Positions 26,051-35,979 of a DNA stretch of 64,000 nt are shown one piece after another. This stretch comes from Candidatus Latescibacterota bacterium. GTDB lineage: Bacteria; Latescibacterota; UBA2968. The stretch lies in NCBI GenBank assembly GCA_022824945.1, contig JAJDYX010000050.1, positions 62,001-126,000 on the forward strand. Reading direction: 5' to 3'. A program made the position numbers and the translations under genes. Numbering within the stretch: the stretch's first letter is position 1; the number at the start of each line of letters is the position of its first letter. The notes beneath the pieces are model-generated. The model was not told the DNA's origin and made no database searches. It saw nothing but the letters and a program-made list of their open reading frames with translations.

Positions 26051-26854
26051 TTAATTCGCCTGCAATGGCGACCGCTCTCGGCGCACCATAATAAAAATAA
26101 ATGTCAGGATACAAATTACAGTAATCACTCCGGCAATGCGAACCAATCGATAAATTGCCAGCGTATATTTACCAGTCAATGGGTTGTACTGAAAACAATA
26201 GAGCAAAATCGCATCAATCGGAGAACTGATCTGATCTTGCGAGGCTTCCAAAAGCCCCAGTTGCAAATCCCGCGGCGCAAATTCGACCCCAAATAGATAT
26301 CGAGCGATCTTTCCATTGGGTGTCAAAATTGCAATCCCGCTGGCGTGAACGTATTCGTCTGTTTCGGGATCGTATATATAGCGATATCCAAGAGCCTGGG
26401 TTAATGCGTTGATCGATGCCTGGTCTCCAGTGAGAAAATGCCATCCATTTTCTCCGCCTTCTCGACCGTATCCATCGACGTAATTCACCTTTTTTGCCGC
26501 TGCTAATTCTGGATATTCGTCGGGATCGATGCTAAATGTCACTACTAAAAAATCTCGTCCGGCATTGGGTGATACGGGACGCAATCCCGACAACAAACCA
26601 TTTAAAATTTGTGTACACAACATGGGGCATTCATAATATGCGGGCACCAAAATAACGGGGTGATCATTCAAATATCGCGCCAGCATAACATCTGTGCCCG
26701 TTTCATCGCGGAACTTCAAATTTGCTGGCACAGATGCGCCTAATTTCTGGTCAATCCCAACGGAATCCAACACTGTGGGATTTGGGGTAAGGTCCTGTGC
26801 CTGCACATTACTGATCAGATACATCAGCACCATACAGGCAAATAAAACGCGCAT
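26051..26854 (-). CDS. SCO1/SenC family copper chaperone
   Basis: 267 residues: signal peptide (VLFACMVLMYLISNVQA), thioredoxin fold with the copper site CPMLC in YYECPMLCTQILNG, the distal histidine in YVHASGIAIL, and a C-terminal membrane helix (IAGVITVICILTFIFIMV), an arrangement found in SCO proteins of oxidase operons outside Proteobacteria. It delivers copper to the CuA site of the neighbouring subunit II. Located between the complex III genes and the oxidase genes. Confidence 0.93.
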   Translation of the reverse strand: MRVLFACMVLMYLISNVQAQDLTPNPTVLDSVGIDQKLGASVPANLKFRDETGTDVMLARYLNDHPVILVPAYYECPMLCTQILNGLLSGLRPVSPNAGRDFLVVTFSIDPDEYPELAAAKKVNYVDGYGREGGENGWHFLTGDQASINALTQALGYRYIYDPETDEYVHASGIAILTPNGKIARYLFGVEFAPRDLQLGLLEASQDQISSPIDAILLYCFQYNPLTGKYTLAIYRLVRIAGVITVICILTFIFIMVRRERSPLQAN

Positions 26855-26857
26855 GTT

Positions 26858-27235
26858 TTACTCTCGCACCGGGAGCCCGCGTTCGAGCACCAGGTCTATT
26901 GCCCGCTCAATTGGAAGATGCACAACCCCGGCATCCCGATCAACCCAACCGTATTCGGTAAGCGTGCGATTGGTTTCGGCACGCACTTGCGTCAGTTCAG
27001 CAGAAGGTACAGTCTGGATCAGCGGTCCCTGATAGGGCTTTTGATGTGCAGCCATGGGCGGCGGGTCATCGGTCATATAAATCACGGCTTGTTCCAGACC
27101 GAGAAACATGGCCCACATAGCGATGAAAGACAGAATGGCTATAGCTATGATTCCCGCTGTGGCAGCGATAATAGGGCCAATGTTGAGATGATAGTCTTCG
27201 TAGCCCTTTTCGCGGGCATTGTGCTTTTCTGCCAT
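26858..27235 (-). CDS. Small membrane protein of the complex III/oxidase operon
   Basis: 125 residues; starts at the ATG one base after the actF stop. It has one helix (IIAATAGIIAIAILSFIAMW) and a periplasmic tail ending in VVHLPIERAIDLVLERGLPV. That IPIERAM-like segment is typical of small proteins that sit between actF and SCO genes and could help cytochrome assembly. Function is inferred from place only. Confidence 0.78.
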   Translation of the reverse strand: MAEKHNAREKGYEDYHLNIGPIIAATAGIIAIAILSFIAMWAMFLGLEQAVIYMTDDPPPMAAHQKPYQGPLIQTVPSAELTQVRAETNRTLTEYGWVDRDAGVVHLPIERAIDLVLERGLPVRE

Positions 27236-27236
27236 A

Positions 27237-28427
27237 TCAGTGACCTTCTCCAGCAAAAGTTTCCGCCATGCGCGGATCGTGCAATGGCATCAGCGGGACA
27301 CCTTTTAGCTGCATCGCAAAAAATCCCAACCACAAACCGCCAATGCTGACAAATGTCAACACATCTGCCACGTAGCGATACAGTCCACTGGCACCACCGT
27401 GCCCAAAAGCCGGTGTAATAAAATAATAAAGATCGACATAGCGCATAAACAACATAAAAAATGCGATAACCATCATCAGCGCGGCGCGGCGTTTGATCGC
27501 CCGCTGCAATAATAAAAAGAATGGCAGAAAAAAGTGAAAAATAATCAACGCAATCCCTACATATTGCCATCCGCCGTGCGATCGGCGGATGTACCAGGGC
27601 GCTTCTTCAGCCAGATTGCCAGACCATGTAATCAAAAACTGGGAAAAACTCACATAAGCCCACAGACATGTAAATGCAAACATCAGGGTGCCCAGATCGC
27701 TCAAATACTTGAATGCGTCAACTTCCCGATAGACCTCGACATCCTTTAATTTGATCACCCACAAGATGCACAGTGCCATGGCACCCAGTGCGCCACCTAT
27801 CACAAAAATTAATCCGTAGATCGTCGAAAACCAGTGCGGCTCCAAAGACATAACCCAATCTGTTGCCGCAAATGTAACGGTCAAGATAAACATGGGGATC
27901 CCGGGGCCGCTCAGGTTAATCATCCGGCTTTTTAGACCCGGTTCACCAGTTTCATCTTGCTCGCGCGACCATTTCGTTAGCAAAAACATCCAGAGCAGCC
28001 ACAGGGCAAAATAAACAACTGCGCGAATATAAAATCCAGTCTCATTCAAATACGGTTTTTTAAAGGTCAAAATTGGATCTTTGGCTACGACATCTGTATG
28101 CGTCCATTCGTACAAATGGTACATACCCAAAAGTGCAATGGGAATAAACAGGACAGCCATGAGCCACAGTGTGCGCGCGCCCGACTCCAATAATCTCCGA
28201 ATGACAAATCCCCACCGCCCACTGACCAGATGGTGCAACATCAACAATCCCAGACAGCCCAGAGATATGATCAACCAGTAGATATAGCTAACGAGATACG
28301 ACTGGAAAAATTGCTGAGAATCGGCAAAAGCCAGAATAAATAAAAGCACCACACCGCAGGCACCTGCCAGAAGGCCTCTTTGCTGCACTTTATCTACAAA
28401 TGGATGGTCAAAGGATTTAGTAGCCAT
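27237..28427 (-). CDS. actF: Alternative complex III subunit ActF (quinol-site membrane subunit)
   Basis: 396 residues with about ten helices, a NrfD/PsrC-like fold. It is the smaller paralogue of ActC. Recognisable segments are TDWVMSLEPHWFSTIYG and the HDPRMAETF C terminus. The complex oxidises menaquinol and passes electrons to cytochrome c. The ATG at 28427 is used because an in-frame extension would run into actE. Follows actE by 13 bp. Confidence 0.9.
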   Translation of the reverse strand: MATKSFDHPFVDKVQQRGLLAGACGVVLLFILAFADSQQFFQSYLVSYIYWLIISLGCLGLLMLHHLVSGRWGFVIRRLLESGARTLWLMAVLFIPIALLGMYHLYEWTHTDVVAKDPILTFKKPYLNETGFYIRAVVYFALWLLWMFLLTKWSREQDETGEPGLKSRMINLSGPGIPMFILTVTFAATDWVMSLEPHWFSTIYGLIFVIGGALGAMALCILWVIKLKDVEVYREVDAFKYLSDLGTLMFAFTCLWAYVSFSQFLITWSGNLAEEAPWYIRRSHGGWQYVGIALIIFHFFLPFFLLLQRAIKRRAALMMVIAFFMLFMRYVDLYYFITPAFGHGGASGLYRYVADVLTFVSIGGLWLGFFAMQLKGVPLMPLHDPRMAETFAGEGH

Positions 28428-28440
28428 AATACATAATATC

Positions 28441-29073
28441 CTACTCGTTTTCAAGCCGCTGACGCACATCGGCAGGGACATCGTCCAGCGTGGCGTTTTG
28501 GCTCAGTTGTAACGCCTGAATATAGGCTATAATAGCCCAGCGATCCCGCGGTTTGATACGCGATGCATAGCTATACATTGCGCCAAAACCATTGGTCATG
28601 ACATCAAAAAAGTAACCCGGTGTTTCATTTTGCAGCCGTTCAATATGGTATGACGGGGGTTGCTTCATGCCGCGGCGCACCACCATCCCGCGCCCATCAC
28701 CTTCATACCCATGGCAGGGGGAACAGTAAATATTGTAGCGTTCTTGGCCGCGGAGAATCACATCGCGCGTAATAGGGAAGGGAAATGTCTCCGCGGGTTT
28801 ACCATCTACTATCCCGGTATATAAATGCGCGTCTATACGCAAATGACCGCGTGCAACTGTGCCTTTTATCCATGGCCGAGATGCGCGATTATCCGCGAAA
28901 AAAGTATTTTTTTCCAGCGGTTCAAATCTCGACTGGTTGTACATTTCTTGCCGCAAACGCTCGATATCTGTTGTGCCTTCACACCCTATTGCCATAAAGA
29001 GTGCGAGCACCACAAGCCATCTCACGGGATGGGCAGTTTTTACCCAATTAGCTAATTTACGGTTCGACATCAT
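28441..29073 (-). CDS. actE: Alternative complex III subunit ActE (monoheme cytochrome c, lipoprotein)
   Basis: 210 residues. The signal ends at a lipobox-like FMAIGCEG, so the protein is probably lipid-anchored at cysteine 31. The heme motif is CSPCH in YNIYCSPCHGYEGDGRG, with a candidate axial methionine in GAMYSYASRI. It carries electrons from the membrane subunits towards the oxidase. Its start overlaps the end of actD by 17 bases. Confidence 0.93.
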   Translation of the reverse strand: MMSNRKLANWVKTAHPVRWLVVLALFMAIGCEGTTDIERLRQEMYNQSRFEPLEKNTFFADNRASRPWIKGTVARGHLRIDAHLYTGIVDGKPAETFPFPITRDVILRGQERYNIYCSPCHGYEGDGRGMVVRRGMKQPPSYHIERLQNETPGYFFDVMTNGFGAMYSYASRIKPRDRWAIIAYIQALQLSQNATLDDVPADVRQRLENE

Positions 29074-29590
29074 CTACCTTTTTTGCTTTCAGACCCTCGA
29101 GAAATGCACGGGTTTCGGAAATATCAAATTTGGGATCTTCGGCTTCGATACACAAAAAGAACCCATCGCCAGAAGCGCGTTCAAAATTGGGAACATTGAA
29201 AACCGGGTGATAGGGACGTGGCAAACCATTGAGGATGAGCATGCCTATCAATGCACCGAAAGCGGAAAATAGCACGCCGAGTTCAAATGTTACGGGAATA
29301 AAAGAGGGCCAGCTCAAAAGGGGGCGACCGCCCACATTGAGCGGATAGTCGATTACAGATACCCAGTACTGAAGCCCAAAGCCAGAACAGGCACCGAGAA
29401 GCGCACAGATCAACACAATGATGGGCACGCGGTGCTTGTCATAACCCATTGATTCCGACAAATCGTGTATCGGCATTGGAGAATAAGCATCCATCTTGCG
29501 ATACCCTTCTGCATATGAATCTTTCGCAGCTTTGAGCAATTCGTCGGGACCATCAAATTCGGCCAAAAGACCGTATAAATTTTCAGCCAT
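29057..29590 (-). CDS. actD: Alternative complex III subunit ActD (DUF3341)
   Basis: 177 residues, DUF3341 family. Segments AEFDGPDELLKAA and MDAYSPMPIHDLSE are diagnostic, followed by two helices (IVLICALLGACSGFGLQYW and FELGVLFSAFGALIGMLIL). A structural membrane subunit without cofactors. An in-frame GTG two codons upstream is an alternative start. Confidence 0.92.
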   Translation of the reverse strand: MAENLYGLLAEFDGPDELLKAAKDSYAEGYRKMDAYSPMPIHDLSESMGYDKHRVPIIVLICALLGACSGFGLQYWVSVIDYPLNVGGRPLLSWPSFIPVTFELGVLFSAFGALIGMLILNGLPRPYHPVFNVPNFERASGDGFFLCIEAEDPKFDISETRAFLEGLKAKKVDDVEP

Positions 29591-29602
29591 AATCACACCC
29601 GT

Positions 29603-31003
29603 TTAATCATCGGCAGAAGCCGTTTCCGCATGTTCTCCGCGGCTTCTATTTGCCACCAACTGGCGGATTTCAAAAATATTAATGACGGGCATCACCCGAA
29701 TAAACAGGATCATCATAAAGAGGAAGAATCCAATTGTGCCTGCGTACAATCCCCAGTCCCAGGGCGTCGAGTGATACATATCCCAGGACGAAGGCATAAA
29801 GTCGCGGTGCAAACTGGTCACCACAATGATAAATCGCTCGAGCCACATTCCCACATTGATGAACATCGAAATGGTGAACAGCCATAGCGGACTCAGGCGC
29901 ACCTTTTTAATCCACAACAATTGGGGAATGGCCACATTGCACAAGATCAATGACCAGTAAGTACCGGAATAAGGGCCAAATGTGCGATTTTGCATCATAT
30001 AGCCTTCGTAGGGGCTGGCACTATACCAGGCAAAAAACTGCTCCATCGCATAGCCATAAGCCACAATGAGTCCGGTGGCGAGCATCACCTTGCCCATATT
30101 GTTCAAATGGCGATCAGTGATATAATCGTGCAATCCATAGAAGTAGCGAATGGGTAGCCCCAGCGTCAGCACCATTGCAAAACCAGCATATACAGCACCC
30201 GCCACAAAATAGGGAGGGAAGATAGTTGCATGCCAGCCGGGAATCAGTCCTACGGAAAAGTCCAAACTCACGATGGAGTGTACGGACAGCACCAGCGGCG
30301 TCGATACACCCGCCAAAAGAAGCGAGGCCATTTCATAGTTAAACCAGTGCTTGGCGGATCCGCGCCATCCCATTGACAACACGCCGTAGATGATCTGTGA
30401 AATTTTGTGTTTGGCCTTGTCGCGCAGGGTGGCAAAATCGGGGATCAGGCCCAGATACCAGAAGATCAGGGATACCGTAAAGTAGGTGCCAACGGCAAAT
30501 ACGTCCCATATCAGCGGACTGCGGAATTGCGGCCACACAGACATTGTATTGGGATAGGGCAACAACCAGTAAGCCGCTACCCAGGGACGCCCCGTGTGCA
30601 ACAGCGGAAACATACCGGCGCACATGACGGCAAAAATGGTCATGGCTTCGGCAAATCGGTTGATCGAATTGCGCCATTGCTGACGCATGAGCAACAAAAT
30701 AGCCGAAATTAACGTGCCCGCATGTCCAATACCGATCCACCAGACAAAGTTGATAATTGCCCATCCCCAGCCAACGGGAATATTTAAGCCCCAGATGCCA
30801 GTCCCTTTGATCAGGAGCCAGGTCGCAGACAACATCAACAATTGCAGGATACCACCCGCAATTAACATCGCTGCAATCCATCCCAAAGGCGTGCGACTGG
30901 TGATGATTGCGCTGAGTCTTTGCGTCACCGTTGTATAGGTCTGCCCCGGACCGAGCACCGGCGCCGGCATCGTCGGATCTTTTATAGGTGCAGGACTACC
31001 CAT
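29603..31003 (-). CDS. actC: Alternative complex III subunit ActC (NrfD/PsrC-like quinol-oxidising subunit)
   Basis: 466 residues with about ten helices. NrfD-family segments include WWIGIGHAGTLISAILLL and RSPLIWDVFAVGTYFTVS. It binds quinol and may contribute to proton translocation. Starts eight bases inside the actB end, which supports coupling. An opposite-frame protein-like translation over the same span is a shadow. Confidence 0.95.
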   Translation of the reverse strand: MGSPAPIKDPTMPAPVLGPGQTYTTVTQRLSAIITSRTPLGWIAAMLIAGGILQLLMLSATWLLIKGTGIWGLNIPVGWGWAIINFVWWIGIGHAGTLISAILLLMRQQWRNSINRFAEAMTIFAVMCAGMFPLLHTGRPWVAAYWLLPYPNTMSVWPQFRSPLIWDVFAVGTYFTVSLIFWYLGLIPDFATLRDKAKHKISQIIYGVLSMGWRGSAKHWFNYEMASLLLAGVSTPLVLSVHSIVSLDFSVGLIPGWHATIFPPYFVAGAVYAGFAMVLTLGLPIRYFYGLHDYITDRHLNNMGKVMLATGLIVAYGYAMEQFFAWYSASPYEGYMMQNRTFGPYSGTYWSLILCNVAIPQLLWIKKVRLSPLWLFTISMFINVGMWLERFIIVVTSLHRDFMPSSWDMYHSTPWDWGLYAGTIGFFLFMMILFIRVMPVINIFEIRQLVANRSRGEHAETASADD

Positions 31004-33992
31004 GCTGTGAAATCTCCGGATTGGGATTGGTCAACCGCGCCAGATACGTGGTGCGCGGTTTGGTATTTAATTCAGTCAAAATGCCGTAATTTCTCTGTTG
31101 GGCTTTGAGCTTGGCCACGCGGCTATTGGGGTCTTTGATATCGCCAAATACAATAGCATCTGTAGGACACGCACCCTGACAGGCGGTTGTAATATCGCCA
31201 TCTTTCAATTCGCGATCTTCGACCCTGGACTCAATGCGCGCAGCACTGATGCGCTGCACACAATAGGTACATTTTTCCATCACGCCGCGACCGCGCACTG
31301 TTACATTGGGATTGCGCTGCAACTTAAAACTCGGTGTTTCTTCATCGGCATAGTGCAGGAAATTGAAGCGCCGCACCTTATAGGGACAGTTATTTGAACA
31401 ATACCTCGTGCCCACACAGCGGTTATAGGCCATATCGTTCAAACCCTCGGCGCTGTGTACGGTCGCGCCAACGGGGCAGACCAGTTCACAGGGCGCATTC
31501 TCGCATTGCATACAGGGTACGGGCTGGTTATAAAGTTCGGGGTTGTCCAGGTCGCCCTTGTAGTAGCGGTCGATGCGAATCCAGTGCATTTCGCGTCCGT
31601 TGAGCACCTCATCTTTGCCCACCACCGGGATATTATTTTCCGACTGACAGGCGACTGTACAGGCATTGCAACCATTGCACGAATTCAGATCAATTGCCAT
31701 GCCCCAGGCTATGCCGTCGTTGTCGTGAATGCCATCGAAAAAGTTTGCATCGGGACCGGGATCGTGTCCCATTTCGTGTACAAAATGAGGATGTTTTTCG
31801 TATTCATCAACTGTGCCAGATCGCACCAGCGCACGGCCTTCCATGCTGTGGTGATCCTGCGTGCAGGCCAGGGGATACGTCTGTCCCGTTTTTGTCATTG
31901 ACGCGTTCGATGCAACCCAGGGAGAATCAGATGTCTGAAGAGCATAAGCGTTAAAGCCAACGCCATTACCCACGCGCCCGGCGGCGGTGCGCCCAAAGCC
32001 GAGATGTACAGTGACGGCATTTGCGGGATGTCCGGGTGCGATCCAAACAGGTGCTTCCACAGAGCGATCATTTGCACGCAACGCGACCACATCACCATTT
32101 TGAAGCCCCATTACCTCGGCAGTTGCCGGCGCGATCAAAGCTGCATTATCCCAGGTGAGGCGCGTATGGGGTTTGGGCAATTCTTGCAACCAGCCATTGT
32201 TGGCATATCGTCCATCGCCAATTGTGGGATCCAGCCGGAAGTTCACTTCGAGACCCTCATTTGCCTGTGATGGCATGCCGTAATTTTCGGTCAAGCTAAC
32301 AGAGCGCTCGGGCAAAGCTGTATCGGGTACCAACCCATCGTGCAAATAAGTTTGCCAGGCTGTTTCAAAATCGCTGTCTTTGTATTGCTCTTGCCAATAT
32401 TCTTTGACCTGATCATAATCCGCGCGTCCATCCCCCAGCATCATAGCCACCAGTTCCGCGGCGGATTTGCCACCGTAGAGTGGCTCAATCAACGGCTGGA
32501 CGATAGAAACAGTGCCATCAAAAGCACGTGTATCGCCCCAGGCTTCTAATGCGTGTGCTTCGGGCAAATGCCAGTGAGACAATCGCGCGGTTTCATTTTG
32601 GGACTGGCCCAGATGGATGCGCGTTGTCACCTTCTGATATGCTGCGGCAAAATTGAGATCCGCCGGGGCATTATAGACGGGATTGCCACCCAAAACTACC
32701 AGCAGTGAAACTCTGCCCTCTGACATATCAACGGATAAATCTTTGAGGGAAGCGTATTGATCAGTCGGCTCGGCTTCTACTGGATCTGTGTACGTTACGG
32801 TATTCCCCACATTGCCCAACGCATTGTTGATGGCGTGTGCGAGTGCGTGAACAGCAGGCGGTTGATGATCGCCTGCAATCACCAGCGATGCGCCCTGATG
32901 TGCCGTCAAATCTTTGACCAGTGCATTGAGCCAGGCATCGTGCCCAGCACTATCGCCACCTGTTGTGTTTATCCCCAATGCAACAGCTACTGCCCGCGCA
33001 AATCCCTCGACTTGACTGGCTTTCAATGGCAGGCGATGATCGGCAAAAGATCCCGTGTTGGATGGGGTGGATTCAACGACATAGATCCGATTCATGTCGG
33101 CCTTTTGACCGTCGATGACCTGACGACCGAGGGCAACGTGCCGAGCGTGCCGAACACTTGCCGCACCGCTTTCCATAAAATCGGCGTCCAAAGACAAGAT
33201 GCGTTTGGCACCTTCGAAATGATACTGCGTTTCAACCACCTCACCAAAAGCCATTTTGGCACCTTCGCGCACGTTGTCGCGTGTACCAGGCTCAAATTGA
33301 TGCCACCTTGCATTGGGATATTTTTTCAATAGCGCACGGATCTGGTTGACCAAAACCGGGGAGGTTACCGTTTCTGTCAACAGACGCAATCCTTCTCCCT
33401 GATCCAAATCGAGTTTTGCTACTTCGGTTGCAAGAGCAGCAGAAAATCTCGTCCATGTACTCACACGCCCATTTGCCACGGGTACCTGCGTGCGGTCCGG
33501 ATCATAGAGGTCGAGTATTTGAGCTTGTGTAATTGCATCTGTGGGACCAAAAGTCGCATTGCCCGATCGAGGCGTTGCAGGATGTGTGGGATTGCCCTCT
33601 ATTTTGGTTGGGCGCCCCGCATGGCTTTCGACCAATACGCCCCGGGCGAATCCGCCTTGAGAGAGAGCTGAGGCAAAGAACAGGGGTTTGCCGGGAACGA
33701 TCTGCTCGGGCGCGCGCACATAGGGGACAATTTTTTCTGGCGGCTGGCGAGTACACGATGTCAAACCGGCAAATGCCAGAGACGCACCCATTACCTGTAG
33801 AAATTTGCGGCGACCGACTTTGTCCTCCCATTCGGAGGCTCCTTCGGGAAATTCGCGGTGCAAATAGTTGCGAAATTCTTCCGTATCGGCCAATTCATTC
33901 AGGCTGCGCCAATAATCCTGCCCCTCGCGCGTAGCCAAGCGTTCTCGAATCGCAGAGAGGTCCAAACCGTCTTTGTGTGCTGTGCGTGTCAT
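30996..33992 (-). CDS. actB: Alternative complex III subunit ActB (molybdopterin-like domain plus Fe-S domain)
   Basis: 998 residues from the ATG overlapping the actA stop (ATGA). A Tat-like stretch (GRRKFLQVMGASLAFAG) leads into the large molybdopterin-oxidoreductase-like domain, which lacks cofactor in this family. From about residue 767 an Fe-S domain follows, with four cysteine groups: CNGCNACTVAC, CMQCENAPCELVC, CVGTRYCSNNC and CTYCVQ with CQGAC, for three 4Fe-4S and one 3Fe-4S cluster as in Rhodothermus ActB. Relays electrons between the quinol site and the hemes. Size is normal. Confidence 0.96.
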   Translation of the reverse strand: MTRTAHKDGLDLSAIRERLATREGQDYWRSLNELADTEEFRNYLHREFPEGASEWEDKVGRRKFLQVMGASLAFAGLTSCTRQPPEKIVPYVRAPEQIVPGKPLFFASALSQGGFARGVLVESHAGRPTKIEGNPTHPATPRSGNATFGPTDAITQAQILDLYDPDRTQVPVANGRVSTWTRFSAALATEVAKLDLDQGEGLRLLTETVTSPVLVNQIRALLKKYPNARWHQFEPGTRDNVREGAKMAFGEVVETQYHFEGAKRILSLDADFMESGAASVRHARHVALGRQVIDGQKADMNRIYVVESTPSNTGSFADHRLPLKASQVEGFARAVAVALGINTTGGDSAGHDAWLNALVKDLTAHQGASLVIAGDHQPPAVHALAHAINNALGNVGNTVTYTDPVEAEPTDQYASLKDLSVDMSEGRVSLLVVLGGNPVYNAPADLNFAAAYQKVTTRIHLGQSQNETARLSHWHLPEAHALEAWGDTRAFDGTVSIVQPLIEPLYGGKSAAELVAMMLGDGRADYDQVKEYWQEQYKDSDFETAWQTYLHDGLVPDTALPERSVSLTENYGMPSQANEGLEVNFRLDPTIGDGRYANNGWLQELPKPHTRLTWDNAALIAPATAEVMGLQNGDVVALRANDRSVEAPVWIAPGHPANAVTVHLGFGRTAAGRVGNGVGFNAYALQTSDSPWVASNASMTKTGQTYPLACTQDHHSMEGRALVRSGTVDEYEKHPHFVHEMGHDPGPDANFFDGIHDNDGIAWGMAIDLNSCNGCNACTVACQSENNIPVVGKDEVLNGREMHWIRIDRYYKGDLDNPELYNQPVPCMQCENAPCELVCPVGATVHSAEGLNDMAYNRCVGTRYCSNNCPYKVRRFNFLHYADEETPSFKLQRNPNVTVRGRGVMEKCTYCVQRISAARIESRVEDRELKDGDITTACQGACPTDAIVFGDIKDPNSRVAKLKAQQRNYGILTELNTKPRTTYLARLTNPNPEISQHG

Positions 33993-34657
33993 CGATGACA
34001 TGTCGAGCAATCCGTAGAAGGGTTAATATCGTAGTCTTGAACCAGTTGTGCGCCCAGCAAGGCTTGAGAGACCGTATGTCCGCGTTCATCCATTGGTGTC
34101 CATGCCATATTGAAAACTTCTTCGCGAGGACGCACATATTTCTCGGGTTCCCGGTGACATTCCAGGCACCATTCCATATTGAGGGTGTTTACTTTCCACA
34201 TCAGGGGCATTTGATCAACCTGCCCGTGACAGGTTTGACATCCGATGCCTTTGTGAACGTGAATGCTGTGATTGAAATAGACAAAATCGGGAAGATCGTG
34301 AATGCGAACCCACTCGATGGGATTACCCGTGCGATAACTTTCGCGGATGGGTTCGAGAAGGGGGCTTTCCGTCCATACTTGAGAATGACAGGTCATGCAG
34401 GTTTCAACAGGAGGGATATTGGCAAAAGAAGATTCTTCAACAGAGGTATGACAATAGCGACAGTCGAGGCCCACGCCAGCCACATGGTGTTTGTGACTGA
34501 AGGGTACGGGCTGTTTTTTTGCGACCAGGACATCGGATGTGTAGTGCAATCGGTTGGTGTTGAGCAGAATGGTGAGGCCCGTTCCAACAACAACCAGAAC
34601 CACGACAATACTGATTCTGGCAAACGCGTTACTGCCACGCGGAAAAAGCTGCGCCAT
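33989..34657 (-). CDS. actA: Alternative complex III subunit ActA (pentaheme cytochrome c)
   Basis: 222 residues with one N-terminal helix (ISIVVVLVVVGTGLTILL) and five heme motifs: CRYCH, CMTCH, CQTCH, CLECH and CSTCH, the last at the C terminus. It collects electrons from ActB and passes them to ActE or the oxidase-linked cytochrome. First gene of the 12-gene minus-strand respiratory operon, preceded by a good promoter. Its stop overlaps the actB start. Confidence 0.96.
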   Translation of the reverse strand: MAQLFPRGSNAFARISIVVVLVVVGTGLTILLNTNRLHYTSDVLVAKKQPVPFSHKHHVAGVGLDCRYCHTSVEESSFANIPPVETCMTCHSQVWTESPLLEPIRESYRTGNPIEWVRIHDLPDFVYFNHSIHVHKGIGCQTCHGQVDQMPLMWKVNTLNMEWCLECHREPEKYVRPREEVFNMAWTPMDERGHTVSQALLGAQLVQDYDINPSTDCSTCHR

Positions 34658-34718
34658 TTATGAATCCTGTGAAGTGAGATGAGACAAAATGAGATCAGGT
34701 CGAACCTACGAAGGGCTT

Positions 34719-34746
34719 AATATACACGAATCCACATGCGAGTCAA
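34719..34746 (-). promoter_or_regulatory. Sigma-70-type promoter of the actA operon
   Basis: Read on the minus strand: TTGACT (34746-34741), 16 bp, then TATATT (34724-34719), about 60 bp before the ATG at 34657. Spacer and boxes closely resemble the desaturase promoter at 35980-36007. Confidence 0.75.
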
Positions 34747-34813
34747 GTAATAAGTTTTGCTCATATAAACTGTACATTATTATCTACTTTGTTTGGCATA
34801 CTATACACACATT

Positions 34814-35941
34814 TTAATTGCGACTGTCCTCTATATGTTGTTCTGCATTACGCCGATTGCTGCCTGCGGGCAGTTCGGCAATGTACTGGTAATTGGGGTC
34901 ACGCGCCTGTCTATCCAAAATTTCGGCAATCTGTTTCCACGTTTCGCGCAAACCCCGGGTGCAGTGGGGCATTTCGTGTTTGATTAACCTGTGCAACCGA
35001 CCGAGTTTGTAGCACGGAACCGCAGCGTACATGTGATGCTCGGTGTGATAGTTCATATGCCAGTAGAGAAATTGGAGCAGGGGATTGAGGTATATCGTGC
35101 GGCAGCAGAGACGAAAATCCGGCACCTTGTCTTGCAGTCCAACATGCTGTGCGGAGTTGCAGAGGGATTGCAACCACGATCCGAACATTTTGGGAAATGT
35201 GATGACCAGAGGGACAACCCAGTATCCATATACCAAAGATACACCTGCGATCAAGAGGTGGCCGATGAGCAAGGTGCGCTCCCACCTGGTGTAGGCGCGA
35301 CACCGCTCTGGATCGCTTTCGGGAAAGAGCATTCCAATCCAGGAATTTTTCCTGTTGATATAGCCGGTAAAGTTTCGAAATCTCTCTTTGAGCAGCGTGT
35401 AGGGATACTTGTGGTTTACAATGGCCCGCTTCCACAGACCTTTGAGGTCGATTTTTTGAGGGAGTACGACTTCCTGGTCGTCGGGCGCGTGCAGAGTGTA
35501 TTTGTGGTGCTCGGTATGGCTGGCCCAGAATAGATGGTGGTTGTGCCAGCCGAGGAAGGATAAAATGCGGAGGAAGAAGCGATTGAGCCATCGGGTCTTG
35601 AAGACCGAATCGTGTACCAGTTCGTGAAAGCCGTTGACCAGAAAATGCCAGAAGTGCCCGTTGATGAAGACCAGCAGCGCAGTGATATACCAGGGCCAGT
35701 GGCGCGATGAGTAAATAGCCGCTCCCGCAGCAACAGTTAGCACGCCCAGGAAACCGAGTGTCTGAGCAAAGCCGAGGAAATCACTTCGCTTGTTGAGTTC
35801 GCGCAATGTCTCACGGGGGATGCGGCAGCGGTACCATTTGATGCGCGTCTTTTTCGGCGGTTTACTGTATTTTGGCCCTTCCGTCAATACGTCTCGATCA
35901 GAGAGCGCGTTTTGGTCGATGTTTTCGGTTTGTGTGTTCAT
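34814..35941 (-). CDS. Membrane fatty acid desaturase
   Basis: 375 residues with the three histidine boxes of membrane di-iron desaturases: HELVHD, HTEHHK and HTEHHMYAAVPCYKL. Four membrane helices are visible (LGFLGVLTVAAGAAIY and ITALLVFINGHFWHFLVN among them). It introduces a double bond in an acyl chain, or hydroxylates a related lipid, using oxygen. The ATG at 35941 is preferred over a TTG seven codons upstream. Single gene with its own promoter, sharing promoter sequence with the respiratory operon, which fits oxygen- or temperature-linked membrane remodelling. Confidence 0.88.
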   Translation of the reverse strand: MNTQTENIDQNALSDRDVLTEGPKYSKPPKKTRIKWYRCRIPRETLRELNKRSDFLGFAQTLGFLGVLTVAAGAAIYSSRHWPWYITALLVFINGHFWHFLVNGFHELVHDSVFKTRWLNRFFLRILSFLGWHNHHLFWASHTEHHKYTLHAPDDQEVVLPQKIDLKGLWKRAIVNHKYPYTLLKERFRNFTGYINRKNSWIGMLFPESDPERCRAYTRWERTLLIGHLLIAGVSLVYGYWVVPLVITFPKMFGSWLQSLCNSAQHVGLQDKVPDFRLCCRTIYLNPLLQFLYWHMNYHTEHHMYAAVPCYKLGRLHRLIKHEMPHCTRGLRETWKQIAEILDRQARDPNYQYIAELPAGSNRRNAEQHIEDSRN

Positions 35942-35979
35942 GTCAGTGATTCGTCCCTTCAAACTTAAAATCAGCGACC

